A stretch of DNA of 64,000 bases. It comes from Liolophura sinensis (taxonomy: Eukaryota > Mollusca > Polyplacophora > Chitonida > Chitonidae). The stretch covers positions 25,725,915 through 25,789,914 of the forward strand of contig NC_088297.1 in assembly GCF_032854445.1 (NCBI RefSeq). The letters run 5' to 3'. The notes beneath the pieces were generated by a model. That model was not told the origin of the DNA. It did not search any database and saw only the letters and a list, made by a program, of their open reading frames with translations. Both the position numbers and the translations under genes were made by a program. Below are positions 15,101-27,100 of the stretch, piece after piece; position 1 is the stretch's first letter; every line of letters starts with the position of its first letter.

Positions 15101-18100
15101 GAGGAAGGGCTATCCCACACGGCTCCCCTTCCAAACCTTCCTGGACAGGTAGGTTAATGTTTGTCCTTTAGCTCGTTATGGATCAGCTTAGATACACAGG
15201 TGTGTTAGAGACGACACGGATCAGGAGGAAGGGCTATCCCACACGGCTTCCCTTCCAAACCTTCCTGGACAGGTAGGTTAATGTTTGTCCCTGAGCTCGT
15301 TATGGATCAGCTTAGATACACAGGTGTGTTAGAGACAACACGGATCAGGAGGAAGGGCTATCCCACACGGCTCCCCTTCCAAACCTTCCTGGACAGGTAG
15401 GTTAATGTTTGTCCCTGAGCTCGTTATGGATCAGCTTAGATACACAGGTGTGTTAGAGACAACACGGATCAGGAGGAAGGGCTATCCCACACGGCTTCCC
15501 TTCCAAACCTTCCTGGACAGGTAGGTTAATGTTTGTCCCTGAGCTCGTTATGGATCAGCTTAGATACACAGGTGTGTTAGAGACAACACGGATCAGGAGG
15601 AAGGGCTATCCCACACGGCTTCCCTTCCAAACCTTCCTGGACAGGTAGGTTAATGTTTGTCCCTTAGCTCGTTATGGATCAGCTTAGATACACAGGTGTG
15701 TTAGAGACAACACGGATCAGGAGGAAGGGCTATCCCACACGGCTCCCCTTCCAAACCTTCCTGGACAGGTAGGTTAATGTTTGTCCCTGAGCTCGTTATG
15801 GATTAGCGTAGATACACAGGTGTGTTAGAGACAACACGGATCAGGAGGAAGGGCTATCCCACACGGCTCCCCTTCCAAACCTTCCTGGACAGGTAGGTTA
15901 ATGTTTGTCCCTGAGCTCGTTATGGATCAGCTTAGATACACAGGTGTGTTAGAGATGACATGGATCAGGAGGAAGGGCTATCCCACACGGCTCCCCTCTC
16001 AAACCTTCCTGGACAGGTAGGTTAGTGAGCAGCACACAGTGCTGCTGAGTTTAAACTCCTGATTTTGGCGTTTTGTCTGATCAAAAGGTTACACTTGGCT
16101 CTGTCAAGATTTCTTTAAAGATGCTATAACAAAGATTTGTGGCAAAAATTCATATAAGGTTATGAAATCAAATTTTCTGTAATTACCAAGAGTAGCAGAA
16201 ATTGTTGCCTACAGTGTGCCTGTAAATATAACACTCGTACCTGTACTATTTATAGTCGTAAAATGATTAAAACTTATAGTGTCACTAAGTTATAGTGTTA
16301 CCCGCTTTTTAAATTTTTTGGAACTTTATTATTAATTTCGTAAATTTGGCCTCCTTCCACTATTTTCCTCAGTTTGATTCTTCCAATGTACGCCTACTGT
16401 ACGTGGACTTTTCAATACGAGGTGTTGATAATGCCCATAGCCAGTAAGCTATTGTCATTTCTGGTCTGAAAATTTTACCATTGATACATTCAAACTGTGT
16501 GAATGCTGTTTGTGCATGTAGGTACAAGATCATAGCCTTCCCGGTACTGAGTAGCCTGAAGGGGACAGCTGAGGAATGTGCGGCAGTTCTCAGGAAAACT
16601 GGCCTACAAGACTGGCAGATTGGCAAGACAAAGGTGAGAGTAGTTATCATGGCAACCAGCAAATTTTAACCTGCGGAATAGTGTTGGCTTCTTTGAAGAA
16701 ATCTTCATCGATTTGCCTGTAACATTTCCAACTAACCTATTACAGTGTTAAAACTACTGGTCCACACATGAGAGCACTTCAGCACTATAACCGAGCAGAG
16801 AGTTGATGTTCAAAGTGTCATGCCAGTAACTCACCACTAGTACACTTGTAGGGAGCCTGTAGCATGCCATTCTGATTCCTCTTGCCTGCAGCTTCTGAGG
16901 GTGTAGAGTTAAACTCAAAGCAAGCAAAGAAGGAACCAAACAAATGATCTACTTACTTTCCCAGTTTTGTTTTTATGAGAATCCGATACACGTAAAAATG
17001 TCCATTACACTCTTGGTCTGTAAAACGCTACAAATGTGTTAATGTCCCTCACAGGTGTTCTTGAAATACTGGCATGTGGAGACGTTAAATCTGACTGTGC
17101 AGCGCTGCCTGGAAAGCGTGCGCACACTTCAGAAATCCGTACGCGCTTTCATCGCTAGGAAGAGGTACAAGCAGTTGCAAGCTCGAGTGATGGCACAGAC
17201 GAAGCAAACCGAACTGTTCTGCGTGATGGTACAACAACAACTGGAGCAGATCACAACGATGGTAGAACAGCAACAAGAATATGATGCCAAACGGCATGTT
17301 CGCAAGGTGAGGTTTGCGAAAATTAAAGAAATCAATTTTTCCTTGGAGTGCACTTTGTAGACATTGTCTGTGATATATGTGTAGAGCTGTTGAGCTAAGA
17401 ATGAATTTCTCACTTTGAACATGAGGTGTGGTTGCCTGCTGAAATATTACCTCCCATTCACCTGGATCAACCCTCAAACCTTGTGTCTGAATGTGCAAAA
17501 CACACTGAAAACTAAGAAGAAATGTAAGTAAACAAAAACAATAATAATAATAATATGGAAAATGACACAAAAACTTGCCCCAAAAAGTGCATATTTGGAG
17601 GCAGATAAATGTCAAAAGTATTACTGTTGGTGACAAAACATTTTTCCCAAATCATGGTATTTAACTCTTCAAGCCAAACAGACCTAAAAACTCCTTTCTG
17701 AGATCAATAGAATTCTGAGGAAGGAAGTGAAGAGTTTATTTATTATAGTTCTCAGGGGATTTAATATTGAACAGTAAATTACATACACTCTGCATGTAGA
17801 TGATTTCTGTTTTTTTTTGTTTTTCAGCGTGCGGAACGGTACCCAAGAAATGGACAACCTATTAGGTTGCCTGGTTTGACCTCTGAACTGATTGACAACA
17901 ATGGTTACCATGGATACGACAGAAGCAGGTAATGTTACTTTATGTTTTTGTTGTTAATGGACACCAGCATCAGCGTAATTTAATGCACAGTCCCTAGCTG
18001 TGAAGGCTCATGGGTTGAGATTGTCCATGTGACTTCACAGGGTTTTCCCATTCACATTTATGTGAACACATGGACATGGACCCATCAGGTCTCGTAATTT

Positions 18101-21100
18101 GGACAAAGCAGCCAGATCTTTCATGTATGAAGTTTTTGTGTATGTACTTGCCATGCTTGAAGTGTTAGTTAGTGAACTGTCAATGTGAACTATCCTCATG
18201 TGACCTATCGACGTGTAACCTATTTGCGTGAGGACTATCCACTTGTTAACTATCCATGTGAAATATCCACACGTGAACTGGTCATGTGTGAAATTGCCAT
18301 ATGTTAACTATCCACATTTGAATAATCCATATGTGAACTATCCACATTTGAATAATCCATGTGTGAACTATCCACATTTGAATAATTCACGTGTGAACTA
18401 TCCACATTTGAATAATCCACATGTGAACTATCCACATTTGAATAATTCACGTGTGAACTATCCACATTTGAATAATCCGCGTGTGAACTATCCACATTTG
18501 AATAATCCACGTGTGAACTATCCGCATTTGAATAATCCATATGTGAACTATCCACATTTGAATAATTCACATGTGAACTATCCACATTTGAATAATTCAC
18601 ATGTGAACTATCCACATTTGAATAATTCACATGTGAACTATCCACATTTGAATAATCCACGTGTGAACTATCCACATTTGAATAATCCACATGTGAACTA
18701 TCCACATTTGAATAATCCACATGTGAACTATCCACATTTGAATAATCCACATGTGAACTATCCACATTTGAATAATCCACGTGTGAACTATCCACATTTG
18801 AATAGTCCACGTGTGAACTATCCACATTTGAATAATCCATGGTGAACTATCCACATTTGAATGATCCACATGTGAACTATCCACATTTGAATAATCCACA
18901 TGTGAACTATCCACATTTGAATAATCCACGTGTGAACTATCCACATTTGAATAATCCATGTGTGAACTATCCACATTTGAATAATCCATATGTGAACTAC
19001 CCACATTTGAATAATCCAGGTGTGAACTATCCACATTTGAATAATCCAGGTGTGAACTATCCACATTTGAATAATCCAGGTGTGAACTATCCACATTTGA
19101 ATAATCGGCGCATGAACTTGCCATTCATTACCTTTTCAGGTGAACTGTCTAAACATATAAGTTATCTATTCATATGTGAACTGGCCATAGCTGAACTGGC
19201 CTTAGCTGAACTGGCCATAGCTGGACTGGCCATAGGATTGCTCGGATGTGTAAGATATGTGAGATATAATTAAGATAAAGTATCTGGAGGAGGCCATGCC
19301 ACATGTACATCATCTCAGAAACTTGCATCAGAAACCAGGGCCCTCCCTTTGTGGTGGACCTCTGAGTGATTAGCATTCAGTCTCAAACTGGCGTGAGGAA
19401 CCTCCCTATGTGAGTGGTTAGCATTCAGTCTCAAACTGACATAGGGAACCTCCCTACCTGAGTGGTTTACATTCAGTCTCAAACTGGCATCAGGAACCTC
19501 CCTATGTGAGTGGTTAGCATTTAGTCTCAAAACTGGCATCAGGGACCTCCCTATCTGAGTGGTTTACATTAAGTCTCAAACTGGCATCAGGAACCTCCCT
19601 ATGTGAGTGGTTAGCATTTAGTCTCAAAACTGGCATCAGGAACCTCCCTATCTGAGTGGTTTACATTCAGTCTCAAACTGACATCAGGAACCTCCCTATG
19701 TGAGTGGTTAGCATTTAGTCTCAAAACTGGCATCAGGGACCTCCCTATCTGAGTGGTTAGCATTAAGTCTCAAAACTGGCATCACGGACCTCCCTATCTG
19801 AGTGGTTTACATTCAGTCTCAAACTGACATCAGGAACCTCCCTATTTGAGTGGTTAGCATTCATTCTCAAACTGGCATCAGGAACCTCCCTATTTGAGTG
19901 GTTTACATTCAGTCTCAAACTGACATAGGGAACCTCCCTATCTGAGTGGTTTACATTAAGTCTCAAACTGGCATCAGGGACCTCCCTATCTGAGTGGTTT
20001 ACATTCAGTCTCAAACTGGCATCAGGAACCTCCCTATTTGAGTGGTTAGCATTCATTCTCAAACTGGCATCAGGAACCTCCCTATTTGAGTGGTTTACAT
20101 TCAGTCTCAAACTGGCATCAGGAACCTCCCTATGTGAGTGATTTACATTCAGTCTCAAACTGACATAGGGAACCTCCCTGTCTGAGTGGTTTACATTCAT
20201 TCTCAAGCTGGCATCAGGGACCTCCCTATCTGAGTGGTTTACATTCAGTCTCAAACTGACATCAGGAACCTCCCTATGTGAGTGGTTAGCATTAAGTCTC
20301 AAAACTGGCATCAGGGACCTCCCTATCTGAGTGGTTTACATTCAGTCTCAAACTGACATCAGGAACCTCCCTATGTGAGTGGTTAGCATTAAGTCTCAAA
20401 ACTGGCATCAGGGACCTCCCTATCTGAGTGGTTTACATTCAGTCTCAAACTGGCATCAGGGACCTCCATATTTGAGTGGTTAGCATTCAGTCTCAAACTG
20501 ACATAGGGAACCTCCCTGTCTGAGTGGTTTACATTAAGTCTCAAACTGGCATCAGGGACCTCCCTATCTGAGTGGTTTACATTCAGTCTCAAACTGGCAT
20601 CAGGAACCTCCCTATTTGAGTGGTTAGCATTCATTCTCAAACTGGCATCAGGAACCTCCCTATGCGAGTGATTTACATTCAGTCTCAAACTGACATAGGG
20701 AACCTCCCTGTCTGAGTGGTAAGCATTCATTCTCAAGCTGGCATCAGGGACCTCCCTATCTGAGTGGTTTACATTCAGTCTCAAACTGACATAGGGAACC
20801 TCCCTATGTGAGTGGTTTACATTAAGTCTCAAAACTGGCATCAGGGACCTCCCTATCTGAGTGGTTTACATTCAGTCTCAAACTGACATCAGGAACCTCC
20901 CTATGTGAGTGGTTAGCATTAAGTCTCAAAACTGGCATCAGGGACCTCCCTATGTGAGTGGTTAGCATTCATTCTCAAACTGGCATCAGGGACCTCCCTA
21001 TCTGAGTGGTTTACATTCATTCTCAAACTGGCATCAGGAACCTCCCTATGTGAGTGGTTAGCATTCATTCTCAAACTGGCATCAGGAACCTCCCTATGTG

Positions 21101-24100
21101 AGTGATTTACATTCAGTCTCAAACTGACATAGGGAACCTCCCTGTCTGAGTGGTAAGCATTCAATCTCAAACTGGCATCAGGAACCTCCCTATCTGAGTG
21201 GTTTACATTCAGTCTCAAACTGGCATCAGGAACCTCCCTATGTGAGTGGTAGCATTAAGTCTCAAACTGGCATCAGGAACCTCCCTCTCTGAGTGGTTTA
21301 CATTCAGTCTCAAGCTGACATCAGGGACCTCCCTATCTGAGTGGTTTACATTCAGTCTCCAACTGGCATCAGGAACCTCCCTATGTGAGTGGTTAGCATT
21401 AAGTCTCAAAACTGGCATCAGGGACCTCCCTATGTGAGTGGTTTACATTAAGTCTCAAACTGACATAGGGAACCTCCCTGTCTGAGTGGTAAGCATTCAT
21501 TCTCAAGCTGGCATCAGGGACCTCCCTATCTGAGTGGTTTACATTCAGTCTCAAACTGGCATCAGGAACCTCCCTATGTGAGTGATTTACATTCAGTCTC
21601 AAACTGACATAGGGAACCTCCCTGTCTGAGTGGTAAGCATTCATTCTCAAGCTGGCATCAGGGACCTCCCTATCTGAGTGGTTTACATTCAGTCTCAAAC
21701 TGACATAGGGAACCTCCCTGTCTGAGTGGTAAGCATTCATTCTCAAACTGGCATCAGGAACCTCCCTATCTGAGTGGTTTACATTCAGTCTCCAACTGGC
21801 ATCAGGAACCTCCCTATGTGAGTGGTTAGCATTAAGTCTCAAACTGGCATCAGGAACCTCCCTCTCTGAGTGGTTTACATTCAGTCTCAAACTGACATAG
21901 GGAACCTCCCTGTCTGAGTGGTAAGCATTCATTCTCAAACTGGCATCAGGAACCTCCCTATCTGAGTGGTTTACATTCAGTCTCAAACTGGCATCAGGAA
22001 CCTCCCTATGTGAGTGGTTAGCATTAAGTCTCAAACTGGCATCAGGAACCTCCCTCTCTGAGTGGTTTACATTCAGTCTCAAACTGGCATCAGGGACCTC
22101 CCTATGTGAGTGGTTAGCATTCATTCTCAAACTGGCATCAGGAACCTCCCTTTTTGAGTGGTTTACATTCAGTCTCAAACTGACATAGGGAACCTCCCTA
22201 TTTGAGTGGTTAGCATTCATTCTCAAACTGGCATCAGGAACCTCCCTATCTGAGTGGTTTACATTCAGTCTCAAACTGACATCAGGAACCTCCCTATGTG
22301 AGTGGTTAGCATTTAGTCTCAAAACTGGCATCAGGGACCTCCCTATCTGAGTGGTTAGCATTAAGTCTCAAAACTGGCATCAGGGACCTCCCTATCTGAG
22401 TGGTTTACATTCAGTCTCAAACTGACATCAGGAACCTCCCTATTTGAGTGGTTAGCATTCATTCTCAAACTGGCATCAGGAACCTCCCTATTTGAGTGGT
22501 TTACATTCAGTCTCAAACTGACATAGGGAACCTCCCTGTCTGAGTGGTTTACATTAAGTCTCAAACTGGCATCAGGGACCTCCCTATCTGAGTGGTTTAC
22601 ATTCAGTCTCAAACTGGCATCAGGAACCTCCCTATTTGAGTGGTTAGCATTCATTCTCAAACTGGCATCAGGAACCTCCCTATTTGAGTGGTTTACATTC
22701 AGTCTCAAACTGGCATCAGGAACCTCCCTATGTGAGTGATTTACATTCAGTCTCAAACTGACATAGGGAACCTCCCTGTCTGAGTGGTTTACATTCATTC
22801 TCAAGCTGGCATCAGGGACCTCCCTATGTGAGTGGTTAGCATTAAGTCTCAAAACTGGCATCAGGGACCTCCCTATCTGAGTGGTTTACATTCAGTCTCA
22901 AACTGACATCAGGAACCTCCCTATGTGAGTGGTTAGCATTAAGTCTCAAAACTGGCATCAGGGACCTCCCTATGTGAGTGATTTACATTCAGTCTCAAAC
23001 TGGCATCAGGGACCTCCATATTTGAGTGGTTAGCATTCAGTCTCAAACTGACATAGGGAACCTCCCTGTCTGAGTGGTTTACATTAAGTCTCAAACTGGC
23101 ATCAGGGACCTCCCTATCTGAGTGGTTTACATTCAGTCTCAAACTGGCATCAGGAACCTCCCTATTTGAGTGGTTAGCATTCATTCTCAAACTGGCATCA
23201 GGAACCTCCCTATGCGAGTGATTTACATTCAGTCTCAAACTGACATAGGGAACCTCCCTGTCTGAGTGGTAAGCATTCATTCTCAAGCTGGCATCAGGGA
23301 CCTCCCTATCTGAGTGGTTTACATTCAGTCTCAAACTGACATCAGGAACCTCCCTATGTGAGTGGTTTACATTAAGTCTCAAAACTGGCATCAGGGACCT
23401 CCCTATCTGAGTGGTTTACATTCAGTCTCAAACTGACATCAGGAACCTCCCTATGTGAGTGGTTAGCATTAAGTCTCAAAACTGGCATCAGGGACCTCCC
23501 TATGTGAGTGGTTAGCATTCATTCTCAAACTGGCATCAGGGACCTCCCTATCTGAGTGGTTTACATTCAGTCTCAAACTGGCATCAGGAACCTCCCTATG
23601 TGAGTGGTTAGCATTCATTCTCAAACTGGCATCAGGAACCTCCCTATGTGAGTGATTTACATTCAGTCTCAAACTGACATAGGGAACCTCCCTGTCTGAG
23701 TGGTAAGCATTCAATCTCAAACTGGCATCAGGAACCTCCCTATCTGAGTGGTTTACATTCAGTCTCAAACTGGCATCAGGAACCTCCCTATGTGAGTGGT
23801 AGCATTAAGTCTCAAACTGGCATCAGGAACCTCCCTCTCTGAGTGGTTTACATTCAGTCTCAAGCTGGCATCAGGGACCTCCCTATCTGAGTGGTTTACA
23901 TTCAGTCTCCAACTGGCATCAGGAACCTCCCTATGTGAGTGGTTAGCATTAAGTCTCAAAACTGGCATCAGGGACCTCCCTATGTGAGTGGTTTACATTA
24001 AGTCTCAAACTGACATAGTGAACCTCCCTGTCTGAGTGGTAAGCATTCATTCTCAAGCTGGCATCAGGGACCTCCCTATCTGAGTGGTTTACATTCAGTC

Positions 24101-27100
24101 TCAAACTGGCATCAGGAACCTCCCTATGTGAGTGATTTACATTCAGTCTCAAACTGACATAGGGAACCTCCCTGTCTGAGTGGTAAGCATTCATTCTCAA
24201 GCTGGCATCAGGGACCTCCCTATCTGAGTGGTTTACATTCAGTCTCAAACTGACATAGGGAACCTCCCTGTCTGAGTGGTAAGCATTCATTCTCAAACTG
24301 GCATCAGGAACCTCCCTATCTGAGTGGTTTACATTCAGTCTCAAACTGGCATCAGGAACCTCCCTATGTGAGTGGTTAGCATTAAGTCTCAAACTGGCAT
24401 CAGGAACCTCCCTCTCTGAGTGGTTTACATTCAGTCTCAAACTGACATAGGGAACCTCCCTGTCTGAGTGGTAAGCATTCATTCTCAAACTGGCATCAGG
24501 AACCTCCCTATCTGAGTGGTTTACATTCAGTCTCAAACTGGCATCAGGAACCTCCCTATGTGAGTGGTTAGCATTAAGTCTCAAACTGGCATCAGGAACC
24601 TCCCTCTCTGAGTGGTTTACATTCAGTCTCAAACTGGCATCAGGGACCTCCCTATGTGAGTGGTTAGCATTCATTCTCAAACTGGCATCAGGAACCTCCC
24701 TTTTTGAGTGGTTTACATTCAGTCTCAAACTGACATAGGGAACCTCCCTATTTGAGTGGTTAGCATTAAGTCTCAAAACTGGCATCAGGGACCTCCCTAT
24801 GTGAGTGGTTTACATTCAGTCTCAAACTGACATCAGGAACCTCCCTATTTGAGTGGTTAGCATTCATTCTCAAACTGGCATCAGGAACCTCCCTATCTTA
24901 GTGGTTTACATTCAGTCTCAAACTGGCATCAGGAACCTCCCTATCTGAGTGGTTTACATTCAGTCTCAAACTGACATCAGGAACCTCCCTATTTGAGTGG
25001 TTAGCATTCATTCTCAAACTGGCATCAGGAACCTCCCTATGTGAGTGATTTACATTCAGTCTCAAACTGACATAGGGAACCTCCCTGTCTGAGTGGTAAG
25101 CATTCATTCTCAAACTGGCACCAGGAACCTCCCTATCTGAGTGGTTTACATTCAGTCTCAAACTGGCATCAGGAACCTCCCTATGTGAGTGGTTAGCATT
25201 AAGTCTCAAACTGGCATCAGGAACCTCCCTCTCTGAGTGGTTTACATTCAGTCTCAAACTGGCATCAGGGACCTCCCTATCTGAGTGGTTTACATTCAGT
25301 CTCAAACTGACATCAGGAACCTCCCTATGTGAGTGGTTAGCATTAAGTCTCAAAACTGGCATCAGGGACCTCCCTATCTTAGTGGTTTACATTCAGTCTC
25401 AAACTGACATCAGGAACCTCCCTATGTGAGTGGTTAGCATTTAGTCTCAAAACTGGCATCAGGGACCTCCCTATCTGAGTGGTTTACATTAAGTCTCAAA
25501 CTGGCATCAGGAACCTCCCTATCTGAGTGGTTTACATTCAGTCTCAAACTGGCATCAGGAACCTCCCTATGTGAGTGGTTAGCATTTAGTCTCAAAACTG
25601 GCATCAGGGACCTCCCTATCTGAGTGGTTTACATTCAGTCTCAAACTGGCGTGAGGAACCTCCCTATGTGAGTGGTTAGCATTCAGTCTCAAACTGACAT
25701 AGGGAACATCCCTATCTGAATGATTAGCATTAAGTCTTAAACTGGCATCAGGAACCTCCCTATGTGAGTGGTTAGCATTCAGTCTCAAACTGGCGTGAGG
25801 AACCTCCCTATCTGAGTGGTTAGCATTCAGTCTCAAACTGACATAGGGAACATCCCTATCTGAATGATTAGCATTAAGTCTTAAACTGGCATAGGGAACC
25901 TCCCTGTCTGAGTGGTTAGCATTAAGTCTTAAACTGGCATAGGGAACCTCCCTGTCTGAGTGGTTAGCATTAAGTCTTAAACTGGCGTGAGGAACCTCCC
26001 TATCTGAATGATTTACATTCAGTCTCAAACTGGCATCAGGAACCTCCCTATCTGAGTGGTTAGCATTCATTCTCAAACTGGCATCAGGAACCTCCCTATG
26101 TGAGTGATTTACATTCAGTCTCAAACTGACATAGGGAACCTCCCTGTCTGAGTGGTAAGCATTCATTCTCAAGCTGGCATCAGGGACCTCTCTACCTGAG
26201 TGGTTTACATTAAATCTCAAACTGGCATCAGGGACCTCCCTATGTGAGTGGTTAGCATTAAGTCTCAAAACTGGCATCAGGGACCTCCCTATCTGAGTGG
26301 TTTACATTCAGTCTCAAACTGACATCAGGAACCTCCCTATGTGAGTGGTTAGCATTAAGTCTCAAAACTGGCATCAGGGACCTCCCTATGTGAGTGGTTT
26401 ACATTCAGTCTCAAACTGGCATCAGGAACCTCCCTATGTGAGTGGTTAGCATTAAGTCTCAAAACTGGCATCAGGGACCTCCCTATCTGAGTGGTTTACA
26501 TTCAGTCTCAAACTGGCATCAGGAACCTCCCTATGTGAGTGGTTAGCATTAAGTCTCAAAACTGGCATCAGGGACCTCCCTATCTGAGTGGTTTACATTA
26601 AATCTCAAACTGGCATCAGGGACCTCCTATGTGAGTGGTTAGCATTTAGTCTCAAAACTGGCATCAGGGACCTCCCTATGTGAGTGGTTAGCATTTAGTC
26701 TCAAAACTGGCATCAGGAACCTCCCTATCTGAGTGGTTTATATTAAGTCTCAAACTGGCATCAGGAACCTCCCTATCTGAGTGATTTACATTCAGTCTCA
26801 AACTGGCATCAGGAACCTCCCCATCTCAGTGGTTAGCATTCATTCTCAAACTGGCATCAGGAACCTCTGTATCTGAGTGGTTAGCATTAAGTCTTAAGCT
26901 GGCATCAGGAACCTCCCTATCTGAGTGATTAGCATTAAGTCTCAAACTGGCATCAGGAACCTCTCTATCTGAGTGATTTACATTAAGTCTCAAACTGACA
27001 TAGAGAACCTCCCTATCTGAGTGGTTAGCATTCAGTTTTAAACTGGCATCAGGAACCTCCCTATGTGAGTGATTAGCATTCAATCTCAAACTGGCATAGG

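Noticed and set aside
15149-16020. 124-bp units as usable cassette exons
   Set aside because: No acceptor in most units, length not divisible by 3, and the two TAG-bearing units run into a stop when joined.
17085-17636. 183-codon minus-strand frame
   Set aside because: It is the shadow of the IQ-motif exon on the + strand, extended by low-complexity intron.
18230-19124. Open frames on both strands in the 30-bp array ([10 protein letters not shown] and [10 protein letters not shown] repeats)
   Set aside because: Period of 30 with no stop in several frames; being open on both strands at once is typical of a satellite, not a gene.
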